NCBI GenBank assembly: GCA_015065175.1
Contig: SVQV01000005.1
Coordinates: 1-45,761, forward strand
DNA: 45,761 bases
Source of the DNA: Oscillospiraceae bacterium
GTDB lineage: Bacteria; Bacillota; Clostridia; Oscillospirales; CAG-272
Reading direction: 5' to 3'
Every line of letters starts with the position of its first letter. The first letter of the stretch is position 1. This document shows positions 28,676-37,435 of this stretch, in pieces. The position numbers and the translations under genes were made by a program. The notes beneath the pieces were generated by a model. That model did no database searches and had not been told where the DNA came from. It was given only the letters and a program-made list of their open reading frames with translations.

Positions 28676-28724
28676 AGCGCGGCTTTTTACGAAGCATATA
28701 CTTTATAATGAATCCGACCCTACA

Positions 28725-28756
28725 GGACCGAGCCAGGCAAACCTTTGGCTCGGTCC
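28725..28756 (+). terminator. Terminator after the glycoside hydrolase-like gene
   Basis: GGACCGAGCC ... GGCTCGGTCC followed by a T-run. Confidence 0.75.
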
Positions 28757-28782
28757 CAATTTTTTATGCGTTTTTTGAAAGT

Positions 28783-29301
28783 TTAAAATTTCAAATTTTG
28801 ATTTGTAAGTCTTTTTCTTGAGGGACTTTTTTGCAAAAAAGTCCCTCAAACTCTTCAAAAAACCTTAAAGAAATATTTTTTTATTTAAACGTCAGATGTT
28901 CTGCCCGCCCACACGTGCGCTTCAAATTTTGATTTAGCGGTGAGTTTGAAGATATCGTTGCCTGTTATTGTTTCGTGGTTTTACCTCATCCACCACTTCG
29001 TGGTCCCCCTTCCCCAAGGGGAAGGCTGTTTTATCAAGCCTTTTTCGTGCGAAAACAAAATAAAATGTATCAAAAAAACAAGCATTTCTTTTAGATAATA
29101 AGCGAAAAAGTGTTTTTTAAAGCCTTCCCCTTGGGGAAGGGGGACCGCTTGCGGTGGATGAGGTACACTCTATAACAATTACTCAATCACTTCCTCAAGA
29201 ATCAATTCATAAAAAATCTTTTTTGCAGCAGCTTTCTTTTGCTTACTTTTCTTTCGCGAAAGAAAAGTAAGTCACCGACAAATTGCAATTTATCAAAGCT
29301 A
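28783..29301. repeat. Composite intergenic repeat copy R2
   Basis: Long match to R1; includes 28-bp palindrome at 28820-28847 and MITE-like insert 28984-29163. Confidence 0.85.
28984..29163. mobile_element. MITE-like element; core inverted relative to the R1 copy
   Basis: Same outer arms as 6298-6479; inner 29028-29120 matches the reverse complement of 6342-6436. Confidence 0.75.
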
Positions 29302-29438
29302 CACACAACAAAGAAGCTTTCGCTTTTACTCGTCTCTTTTTTTCTCTTCTTTTGCAATGCGCCTATTGCTTTTTGCGGAAAACCGTGATATACTGTAATA
29401 AAGAAAAAACTTTGCAAAATCTGCTTTTGGAGGCATTT

Positions 29439-29705
29439 ATGCTTGATAAAATACGGAAGTTTTTGAAATGCTTTATTTTTGTGGAGCTTGGCTCACTTTT
29501 TGGCAAGGCACTGGCGGATTATATCCACTACAGACGCTACCCCGAATTTTATGAAATGATGTCTGCGCCTTGGTATACCGACATATTATTGAGCGCAGTC
29601 CTTACCGCCGCCGTCGTATTTCTTACGTTTTTGGCATACATCATTCTCGGTTGCGTGTCAAAAAAGCAGAAAAAGGCAAAAGAGAAAACGGAGGCAGAGT
29701 CTTGA
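29439..29705 (+). CDS. Small membrane protein of unknown function
   Basis: Two hydrophobic segments; start after TTGGAGG. Confidence 0.65.
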   Translation: MLDKIRKFLKCFIFVELGSLFGKALADYIHYRRYPEFYEMMSAPWYTDILLSAVLTAAVVFLTFLAYIILGCVSKKQKKAKEKTEAES

Positions 29706-30046
29706 ATTTCGCAACATACCTACCGATATTTTTATTGTTCGTAATTATATTTATCGTATTACGAAACCGCAAAAGAATAATTGCAAAGAAAACCATTGAA
29801 AGAAAAAGAAACGGAGACAAAAACAAAATGAAAGAGCTGGCAAAAAGATTTATTGACAAGGAATGTGTAATTACCTCCTTCGACAACGGAAAAAACTTTG
29901 ACGGCATTATCCGCGAGGTAACCGACGGCGCGCTCCTCATAGAAAAGGACGGCAAATCCGAAGCTATCAACCTCGACTTTGTTATAAGAATAAGAGAGTA
30001 CCCTAAAAACAAAAACGGCAAGAAAAAATCCGTCATACTTGACTGA
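29702..30046 (+). CDS. Membrane-anchored small protein with possible SH3/LSm-like C-terminal domain
   Basis: N-terminal TM; RFIDKECVITSFDNGKNFDGIIREVTDGALLIEKDGKSEAINLDFVIRIREY; TTG start overlapping the preceding stop. Confidence 0.6.
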   Translation: MNFATYLPIFLLFVIIFIVLRNRKRIIAKKTIERKRNGDKNKMKELAKRFIDKECVITSFDNGKNFDGIIREVTDGALLIEKDGKSEAINLDFVIRIREYPKNKNGKKKSVILD

Positions 30047-30054
30047 CATACCTC

Positions 30055-31443
30055 ATGAACGATTTCTTAAGACTCATAATAAACGAATTCAAGGATGCGC
30101 TACCGCTTGCGTTTGTGGCGGTGGTATTGTGCGCGCTCGGTGTTGGCGTCGCTTTTCTCATCTTTAAATTGAAATACAAGGACACACGAAAATTCCCTTT
30201 TTCCAAGGTCCTTTTGTATCTTGCGCTTGCGGGATACATTGCCGCCGTTCTTGCGGTCACGGTACTGCGAAGCGAAGGACTCAAGGGCACCAATCTGCAC
30301 CTTTTCAGAGCTTGGCGCGAGGCGTGGAACAGCTTTTCCTTCAAGAATTGGGCAAATGTTCTTCTCAATATCGCAATGTTCATTCCTCTGGGCGTTCTGC
30401 TTCCTTGGATAAGCAAGCCTTTTCGGAAATGGTATGCTTCGTTTTTGTGCGCTTTAGGCATTTCTCTTGCCATTGAAGTATTCCAAAGTATAACGGGCAG
30501 AGGTCTTTTTGATGTCGATGACCTGTTTGCCAACACGCTCGGCGCGCTTTTCGGGTACGGCTTGTTTATGGCTGTATTCTCCGCGCTTGAAAAGAGAGAA
30601 AAAAAGGCGCTGCGGATATCTGCCTATGCCGCAATTCCGACGGCTATAGCTCTCGCCGTCTCAAGCATTTTTTTAGTATATGCGCTCCGTCCCTACGGAA
30701 ATCTTCAAAATGCGGCTATCTACAAGGTTTCGACGAAGGGCGTTTCCTTTAATAGCGAATGCGAGCTGTCCGACGAAGGCAAGACCGTGCCTGTGTACCG
30801 CGCGCAACGCTTAAACACACAAAGCTGTGACGAATTCGGACTCGCCTTCCTTGAAGGCAGGACCGACCTCAGTGCGCTTGATATCTGTTATTACGATAAC
30901 GAGACCTATTACCTCGACCACCGCGAGCATTCCCTGTTCGTCTCACATTTTGACGGCAGCTATGAGTACAGCTATCACCCCGACGGAAAACGGCAACCCG
31001 CCGAGCTTGACCGAGAGGGTATAGAAAAGCTGCTTGCGGATTACGGAATTTTTATTCCCGAAACTGCCCTGTTTTGCTACGAAGGCGACGGCTGGCATCT
31101 CTTTGAGTCGCCTATGTCAGACGGTGAAGCGGTCGGCGGCAGACTCAGATGCCGCTATTCCGCCGAGGGCTTTATTTATACTATTCATAACGGCATGGTG
31201 TCCTTTGAGACCTGCGCCGAGGAAGAAATAATTTCGGAGTCCGAAGCCTTCGAGCAAATGAAGAAGGGCAGATTTTTCGGCGATGTTTTTGAGTTTATAA
31301 GCCCCAAAAGCGTCACTCTGCTTTCCTGCTCTCTCGAATATCAGGCAGACACGAAGGGCTTCTATCAGCCCGTCTATATGCTCGAGGTTATGTATGACGG
31401 CTCGGCAGACGAAATGAAAATAATGATACCCGCTTTAGACTGA
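30055..31443 (+). CDS. VanZ family protein with large C-terminal extracytoplasmic domain
   Basis: NVLLNIAMFIPLGVLLPW, SLAIEVFQSITGRGLFDVDDLFANTLGALFGY typical VanZ; ~240-aa C-terminal extension. Confidence 0.85.
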   Translation: MNDFLRLIINEFKDALPLAFVAVVLCALGVGVAFLIFKLKYKDTRKFPFSKVLLYLALAGYIAAVLAVTVLRSEGLKGTNLHLFRAWREAWNSFSFKNWANVLLNIAMFIPLGVLLPWISKPFRKWYASFLCALGISLAIEVFQSITGRGLFDVDDLFANTLGALFGYGLFMAVFSALEKREKKALRISAYAAIPTAIALAVSSIFLVYALRPYGNLQNAAIYKVSTKGVSFNSECELSDEGKTVPVYRAQRLNTQSCDEFGLAFLEGRTDLSALDICYYDNETYYLDHREHSLFVSHFDGSYEYSYHPDGKRQPAELDREGIEKLLADYGIFIPETALFCYEGDGWHLFESPMSDGEAVGGRLRCRYSAEGFIYTIHNGMVSFETCAEEEIISESEAFEQMKKGRFFGDVFEFISPKSVTLLSCSLEYQADTKGFYQPVYMLEVMYDGSADEMKIMIPALD

Positions 31444-31466
31444 CACAAGCTAAAAAGGAGCGAAAA

Positions 31467-31985
31467 ATGGAAAACAGGACTACAGGCATAGTAATTTCGG
31501 TAAAAAAGCATTGGTACTTTAAGGTGAGCGCTAAGCCCTTTCGGAAGCATGCGCTTGACGGAGCGACCTTTCCTCATACGGTCACTGTTAAATATTGCGT
31601 TAACGGCAAGGAATACGTAAAGAAAAAATGGCTCCGCGCTTGTATACCCTGCCCCTCTGTAAACGAAACGCTTACCGTGATATATGACGAGGAAATGCCC
31701 GAAAAGATCCGCTTGGATATAACGCCTGAGCTTGACACGGCACAATTACATAAGGCGGTTTCTGTGCTATCGGTGCTTTCAAGCCTGTCTGTCATAGCCC
31801 TATCCCTCTTACAGCTTTTTGAGGTGTGGACCCGCGCGATAGACCTTTGCGTTCCGCTTATGGGTGTAATGATGCTCTGTCAGGCGCATTTACATTGGAA
31901 TAAGAGCCGCAAGGTCGCTTATTTCAGTATAGGAACGGCGGTTTTCATATTTGCCTGCGCTATTGCGGTGCTTTTCTTAAAATAA
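31467..31985 (+). CDS. Hypothetical membrane protein (DUF3592-like layout)
   Basis: N-terminal soluble beta domain then TM helices; good RBS and operon spacing. Confidence 0.5.
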   Translation: MENRTTGIVISVKKHWYFKVSAKPFRKHALDGATFPHTVTVKYCVNGKEYVKKKWLRACIPCPSVNETLTVIYDEEMPEKIRLDITPELDTAQLHKAVSVLSVLSSLSVIALSLLQLFEVWTRAIDLCVPLMGVMMLCQAHLHWNKSRKVAYFSIGTAVFIFACAIAVLFLK

Positions 31986-32067
31986 AAGCTTTGACCTTGC
32001 GGAGCTAAACACGGCAATTCTATAAAATCTATTATTTGTAATGCCCGAATGGGCGGAAAGAGAAACT

Positions 32068-32928
32068 ATGCTTTGGACTGAAATTTTATCGGGTGATTTT
32101 GAAAAGGCTGTCGAGAAGTCGAAGGGAGTTTGCGGCTTGGTAGTCGGGTGCGTTGAGCATCACGGCAGGCATCTGCCTCTCGGAATGGACGTGTTTCACA
32201 CGGCGGGAGTCGCCGAGCGCGCCGCCGAAAAGGAGCCGTTCGTGCTTTTTCCGCATATGTATTTCGGCGAAAAGCAGGGGGCGGGCGAGTTTAAGGGAAC
32301 TATAATTTTCTCGTCAAAGCTTATGTTCGACATTCTGACCGAATCCTGTGACGAAATGGCGAGAAACGGCTTCAAAAAGATAGTTCTCATAAACGGACAC
32401 GGCGGAAACACCGCAATGCTGAGCAATTTTGCCCGCAGTGTGCTTCACGAAAAAAAGGATTATATGGTTTTTAACTACGGCATCGTTTCCGCATGGCCCA
32501 AGGTCAAGCAGATGCTGAAAATGATAGAGTCGGGAGACAGAAGATTTGCCGAGCTTACCGAGGAAGATGTTGCCGTCCTCCGCAATTTTGCCGAGAACAA
32601 TACGGCGTCGGGACATGGCGACCTTCTCGAAACCGCAATGCTTCTCGGCTACCGCCCCGAGCTTGTCGATATGAGAAGGGTAAACGACGTCGACGGACGC
32701 TCCACGCATCTGCTCGACCACCTCGCGAGAGCAGGCTTTTCCACCCATTACAGTTGGATGTCCAGCTTCCCGAACTCGCTTTCCTCGGACGCTCACGACG
32801 GCAACAACGAGCGCATAGGAAGATGTGTCGTCAGATTGGCAGCCGACAAAATGGCAGCCGATTTCAAGGTATTAAAGGAGGACACCGTCTGCGAGGAATA
32901 CCACAAGCTCTGGCTCTCCAAGCAGTAA
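32068..32928 (+). CDS. Creatininase family amidohydrolase
   Basis: GCVEHHGRHLPLGMDVF, INGHGGNTAML, SGHGDLLETAMLL. Confidence 0.9.
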   Translation: MLWTEILSGDFEKAVEKSKGVCGLVVGCVEHHGRHLPLGMDVFHTAGVAERAAEKEPFVLFPHMYFGEKQGAGEFKGTIIFSSKLMFDILTESCDEMARNGFKKIVLINGHGGNTAMLSNFARSVLHEKKDYMVFNYGIVSAWPKVKQMLKMIESGDRRFAELTEEDVAVLRNFAENNTASGHGDLLETAMLLGYRPELVDMRRVNDVDGRSTHLLDHLARAGFSTHYSWMSSFPNSLSSDAHDGNNERIGRCVVRLAADKMAADFKVLKEDTVCEEYHKLWLSKQ

Positions 32929-33105
32929 AACATTTCAAATTTTGATTTGTAAGTCTTTTTCTTGAGGGACTTTTTTGCAAAAAAGTCCCTCAAACTCTTC
33001 AAAAAACTCTTGAAGAAATATTTTTTATTTAAACGTCAGGTGTTCTGCCCGCCCACACGTGTGCTTCAAATTTTGATTTGTCGGTGCGTTAAGTGTTCCT
33101 GAAAA

Positions 33106-33238
33106 GAGCCTCCCTCCGAGAGGGAGGGGGACCACGCAGTGGTGGAAGGAGCCTCCGCACGATTCAAGATAAGGCAAGCATTGTTATGTGCGAAATCTCC
33201 TTCAGTCACTTCGTGACAGCTCCCTCTCGGAGGGAGCC
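33106..33238. mobile_element. Second MITE-like element (CTCCCTCCGAGAGGGAG type)
   Basis: Left arm GAGCCTCCCTCCGAGAGGGAGGGGGACCACGCAGTGGTGGAAGGAG vs right arm CTCCTTCAGTCACTTCGTGACAGCTCCCTCTCGGAGGGAGCC. Confidence 0.7.
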
Positions 33239-33322
33239 ATTTTAGATACATTTACAAGGCTATAAACACACCGACAAATTGCAATTGTTTAACGATATGA
33301 TTGTCTTTGTTACTTCAAACTG

Positions 33323-33430
33323 TGACGAAGTCACATCATAACTATGCGCAGCATATCATCACTCATAACTTGCCCGTAGGGCAATCATAACTGAGTCTGT
33401 TGCCTTCGCAACAGACTCATAAATTGCAAT
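33323..33430 (+). repeat. Hairpin array A (GNA-loop mini-hairpins with ATCATAACT spacers)
   Basis: GTGAC-GAA-GTCAC, ATGC-GCA-GCAT, TTGCCC-GTA-GGGCAA, GAGTCTGTTGC-CTTC-GCAACAGACTC. Confidence 0.85.
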
Positions 33431-33553
33431 TTGTTTATGTAAATGTATGACTGCCTTTCTTTTTCCAAGCGCTTCCCTTTTACATATCTTTTAGCGCTCG
33501 GCTGCCGAAATTTCATAGTGAAATCCTGCGAAACTTTTTCGCCTTTCCCTTTG

Positions 33554-33582
33554 TTGACAACACCTTCTCTTTGATGTATAAT
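33554..33582 (+). promoter_or_regulatory. Promoter of second MATE gene
   Basis: TTGACA, 17-nt spacer, TATAAT. Confidence 0.8.
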
Positions 33583-33621
33583 ATATGAGTACGGTTATAT
33601 TACTGCTTTTAAGGTGAGAAA

Positions 33622-35025
33622 ATGAACACGAGTGAAAAAATTATTGAGGAAAAACAGCCTCAAAAAAGAAAAATATTTCGCGGCTATAATAAAAAAACAG
33701 TCAGAGAGGCCTTAAGAATAGCGCTGCCTGCGCTTATTGAATCCTTTTTCATATCATTTGCGGGTCTTGTGGACACCCTTATGGTAAGCTCACTCGGCTC
33801 GGATGCGGTGGCATCCGTCGGGCTGACTACTCAGCCTAAATTTATAGGACTCGCTTTGTTTATAGCGTTGGGCGTGGCTACCTCCGCCGTTGTCGCGCGC
33901 AGATTCGGAGAAAATGACAGAGACGACGCAAACAAAACTCTGCTCTCCTCTCTTTCGCTTATGCTTATCGGCGCTATAGGAATTACCCTTTTATTCGTTC
34001 TCTGTACCGACAAAATAATATCCCTTAGCGGCTCCTCCGAAAACACACACGGGGACGCCGTGGATTATCTCAGAATTATCATGGGCGGTATGATATTTAA
34101 CTGTGTCCAGATAGTTATCAACAGCGCGCAGAGGGGCGCGGGAAACACCAAGATAACAATGACCACTAACCTGACCTCCAATGCGGTAAATGTCCTTTTC
34201 AACTATCTTCTTATAGGCGGTCATTTCGGCTTTCCTGCTCTCGGCATCAAGGGCGCGGCTATAGCTACCGTACTCGGCACTGTAGTCAGTTGCAGCATGA
34301 GCATAATTTCTATCTTCTACAAAAACAGATTTTTAAGCATTCCCTACATAATAAAAAGAAGACTGCTCCCCGCATGGCAGTCCTTCAAGGTTCTTTTTAA
34401 ATTTGGATACAGTGTTTTCTTGGAGCAGATTCTGGTGCGTATAGGTCTCGCATTAACGGCGGTAATGGCGGCAAAAATGGGAGACGCATCTATGGCGGCA
34501 CATCAGGTCGGAATGAATCTCCTGTCGCTATCTTTTGCTCTGGGAGACGGTCTGCAATCGGCATCTGTCGCGCTTGTCGGGCGTAGTCTCGGTCAGAAAA
34601 ATCCCGACTTAGCTAAGGAATACGGACGGACCTGCCAGGCACTCGGCGGCGCCATTTCGGTTGTATTGGCGCTTGTGTTCTTCTTCGGCGCAGACTTCAT
34701 TATGGGCTTGTTCTTCAAGAATGATCCCGACATTGTCGTAATAGGCAGAGGCATTATGTGGATGATAATCCCGACAGTGCTTTTCCAGATAAGAGAGGTC
34801 ATTTATATGGGGTGTCTTCGCGGCGCGGGCGACACTCTCTACACAGCGTTCGCCTCTACCATGTCGGTAACCATTTTAAGAACTATAGTCTCCTATACCT
34901 GCGCATTTCTCCTTGACTTCGCAATAATCGGTGTATGGGCAGGCGTCTTAGCCGATCAGATCGGTCGCTTTTTGTTCGGCTCGATCCGCTTCAAGAGAGG
35001 AAAATGGGTACACATCAAGGTCTGA
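33622..35025 (+). CDS. MATE family efflux transporter
   Basis: ALPALIESFFISFAGLVDTLMVSSLGSDAVASVGL, NSAQRGAGNTKITM, GCLRGAGDTLYTA. Confidence 0.93.
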   Translation: MNTSEKIIEEKQPQKRKIFRGYNKKTVREALRIALPALIESFFISFAGLVDTLMVSSLGSDAVASVGLTTQPKFIGLALFIALGVATSAVVARRFGENDRDDANKTLLSSLSLMLIGAIGITLLFVLCTDKIISLSGSSENTHGDAVDYLRIIMGGMIFNCVQIVINSAQRGAGNTKITMTTNLTSNAVNVLFNYLLIGGHFGFPALGIKGAAIATVLGTVVSCSMSIISIFYKNRFLSIPYIIKRRLLPAWQSFKVLFKFGYSVFLEQILVRIGLALTAVMAAKMGDASMAAHQVGMNLLSLSFALGDGLQSASVALVGRSLGQKNPDLAKEYGRTCQALGGAISVVLALVFFFGADFIMGLFFKNDPDIVVIGRGIMWMIIPTVLFQIREVIYMGCLRGAGDTLYTAFASTMSVTILRTIVSYTCAFLLDFAIIGVWAGVLADQIGRFLFGSIRFKRGKWVHIKV

Positions 35026-35040
35026 TTTCAAAAAAACAAT

Positions 35041-35081
35041 AAAAGCGTTTATGACAGATACATCAGGTCATAGACGCTTTT
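35041..35081 (+). terminator. Terminator after MATE gene
   Basis: AAAAGCGTTTATGAC ... GTCATAGACGCTTTT. Confidence 0.7.
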
Positions 35082-35129
35082 CCTTTTTGCTTGTGGTTAT
35101 GCCCAAAGGCGTCGCCCACACGGTGTGCT

Positions 35130-35460
35130 TCAAATTTTGATTTGTCGGTCTTTTTCTTGAGGGACTTTTTTGCAAAAAAGTCCCTCAAACTCTTCAAAAA
35201 ACCTTAAAGAAATATTTCTTGATTTAACCGTCGGACATTCTGCCGAGACCCTTCGCTTCACGTACTGGATGAGCTACAACTCTATAACAAATACTCAATC
35301 GCTTCCTTAAGAAGCAACCCATAAAAAATCTTTGTTTCTTCAAGCTGTGACGAAGTCACATCATAACTATGCGCAGCATATCATCACTCATAACTTGCCC
35401 GAAGGGCAATCATAACTGAGTCTGTTGCAGTGCAACAGACTCATAAATTGCAATTTACCG
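35130..35460. repeat. Composite intergenic repeat copy R4 (lacks MITE insert)
   Basis: 28-bp palindrome at 35159-35186, shared linker and ACTCTATAACAA...CCATAAAAAATC segment, hairpin array B. Confidence 0.8.
35347..35454 (+). repeat. Hairpin array B
   Basis: Same stems as array A: GTGAC-GAA-GTCAC, ATGC-GCA-GCAT, TTGCCC-GAA-GGGCAA, GAGTCTGTTGC-AGT-GCAACAGACTC. Confidence 0.85.
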
Positions 35461-35462
35461 CA

Positions 35463-36485
35463 TCAGAAATTTTCGAATTCATCCCTGAAGAATCCCCTTG
35501 TATCTGCTGAGCCGCCGCGGAAATCGAAGGCACTAAGACGGACATATTTGGCGGCATCGGGAATTATGAAATCCGCGCTTGTTACGGGATTTTCTTCGTC
35601 TCCTATCACCTTGGCGGTTCTTTTGCCGCCGTCGTGCATAGTTATCTGTCTGACGGGCGAGGTCTCTATATGGACTTTGTTTCCGTCAAAAACAAGCTCT
35701 TTTATTAGGGGTCCCATGGAAGAATAGAAGTCTCCCCTTTCAAGCGCTTCTATTACCGACTGATAGCTCAGTTCTCGGCTGAGTATCATAGTAAACGCGC
35801 CGAAGGAATCGGATGCGGGACTGTCTAAGGGAGCTGCATTGTGATTATCATCCGCGCTGTGAACGAAGATCCGCCTTCCGCTGCGAAGCATCCTATCATA
35901 AAGATTTGCGTTATACTCGGCGCGGTTTAAAAGATAGGAGCCGTAATTGCACATCTCCATTGAAAAGAAGCCCTCATACTCCATTATCCGCTCATAGTCC
36001 TCCATTGACCACGTCGGGTGATTATATGTGCAAATATAGCCGTTTTCTTTCGCGGTCCTTATAAAGCTATTTATATATTCGGTGTCATATCTGCGTTTTT
36101 CCTGCGAGCCGACCTTCTGTAGCAGGTCTTTCTCCTCTTTGCCGATATATTTACAGTATTCATCATTGAAATTTATATACTTTAAATTATGCGGCTCCTT
36201 TGCTAAGAGATTTATGTGTATCTCCGGTTTGTATATTCTGTATACGTCATAACCGGATGTCGGACGTATGTATGCCTCATATCCTGTTATCATAAGAAAG
36301 TCATTTTCGCTCATCTCACTGTAATCGTAAGGCGCTTCATGATCGGTTATTGCAAGCACGGAATATCCCTGCTCCTTGTAGATTTTTTTAAGCTCCGAGG
36401 GCGAAAGCTTGCCGTCAGATCTTGTGCTGTGGCAATGAAGGTTTGCCTTGTATTGCGCTACACTCTTTTTTATATATTCGTACAT
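35463..36485 (-). CDS. PHP domain metal-dependent phosphoesterase
   Basis: KANLHCHSTRSDGKLSPSEL, VLAITDHE, CTYNHPTWS, HSADDNHN. Confidence 0.9.
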   Translation of the reverse strand: MYEYIKKSVAQYKANLHCHSTRSDGKLSPSELKKIYKEQGYSVLAITDHEAPYDYSEMSENDFLMITGYEAYIRPTSGYDVYRIYKPEIHINLLAKEPHNLKYINFNDEYCKYIGKEEKDLLQKVGSQEKRRYDTEYINSFIRTAKENGYICTYNHPTWSMEDYERIMEYEGFFSMEMCNYGSYLLNRAEYNANLYDRMLRSGRRIFVHSADDNHNAAPLDSPASDSFGAFTMILSRELSYQSVIEALERGDFYSSMGPLIKELVFDGNKVHIETSPVRQITMHDGGKRTAKVIGDEENPVTSADFIIPDAAKYVRLSAFDFRGGSADTRGFFRDEFENF

Positions 36486-36500
36486 TTTTCACACCTCTTT

Positions 36501-37268
36501 TTATATTCCCAACAGAACCGAAAGATGCGCCTTATCCGAGACGGCTATCACCGCGGAGGAAGAGCCGTTGTATTCCTCTCCGTCAAGACCGCAGACATAT
36601 GCGCCCGCCTCCTTTGCAAGCAGCACGCCGGGGGCAATATCCCATAGATTTTTTGTAAATATTACTGTCGCATCTGTTCTTCCGCAGGCGACCGAGCTGA
36701 AATCCATACACGCCGCGCCGAACATTTTTATGCGCATAAAGCCATGGATCGAGCGCTCGAGCATTTTTGCCTGCTCTTTCATATCCTCCTCGCTCTTATG
36801 TAAAAAATCGCCGAAGGAAACTATAGACTGTGCGCTCTTTCTGTGCTTGACAAAAATCCTCTCTCCGTTTTTATATGCGCCCTCGCCCGAAACGGCATGG
36901 AAAAGCTCGTCAAAGGTCGGCAAATATATCATACTCATAACGGTCTGTCGGTTTTCAATCAATGCGCATTGAATACCGTATATCTTTATCCCTCTCGCCA
37001 TATTTACGGTCCCGTCTATCGGGTCCATTGTCCAGAGTCTGCCGCTCTCTCCGCCGCTTTCGCCCTGTTCTTCTCCGTATATGGCATCGTGCGGATATTT
37101 CTCCTTTATACGCGCGCGAAGAAATTTCTCTATTTCAATATCCGCAGACGTAACAAGGTCGAACTCTCCCTTGCCCATAACATTTGTATGAGACTTGGGA
37201 TATATCTCCCTGTAAGACGTCATCATATTCTCTTTTAAAAATTCAAGCTCTTGCGTGTATTTCTTCAT
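36501..37268 (-). CDS. Inositol monophosphatase family protein
   Basis: YGEEQGESGGESGRLWTMDPIDGTVNMARG; WDIAPGVLLAKEAGA. Confidence 0.93.
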   Translation of the reverse strand: MKKYTQELEFLKENMMTSYREIYPKSHTNVMGKGEFDLVTSADIEIEKFLRARIKEKYPHDAIYGEEQGESGGESGRLWTMDPIDGTVNMARGIKIYGIQCALIENRQTVMSMIYLPTFDELFHAVSGEGAYKNGERIFVKHRKSAQSIVSFGDFLHKSEEDMKEQAKMLERSIHGFMRIKMFGAACMDFSSVACGRTDATVIFTKNLWDIAPGVLLAKEAGAYVCGLDGEEYNGSSSAVIAVSDKAHLSVLLGI

Positions 37269-37304
37269 TCTCTTTCCTCATATCTTTAAAATTCAACCCT
37301 TAAT

Positions 37305-37333
37305 ATTGTAGCAAAAAGAAAAAACAATGTCAA
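37305..37333 (-). promoter_or_regulatory. Promoter of the IMPase gene
   Basis: Minus strand TTGACA, 17-nt spacer, TACAAT. Confidence 0.7.
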
Positions 37334-37364
37334 GGAGTCTTTTTATTATAGTACGCTTTTAGGA

Positions 37365-37393
37365 TTGACTTTTTTGCTTTTATTTGGTATACT
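37365..37393 (+). promoter_or_regulatory. Promoter of the ABC-F gene
   Basis: TTGACT, 17-nt spacer, TATACT. Confidence 0.7.
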
Positions 37394-37435
37394 ATGGATT
37401 GTGTGTTTTGATTACTGAAAAATGGAGAAAGATAA

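Larger units (their letters stand above)
32937..33435. repeat. Composite intergenic repeat copy R3
   Basis: 28-bp palindrome at 32964-32991, shared linker, a different MITE-like insert and hairpin array A. Confidence 0.8.

Noticed and set aside
33323-35454. CRISPR array interpretation of the hairpin arrays
   Set aside because: Repeats are short palindromes of differing sequence with 7-17 nt spacers; no constant repeat of CRISPR length and no cas genes in the window.
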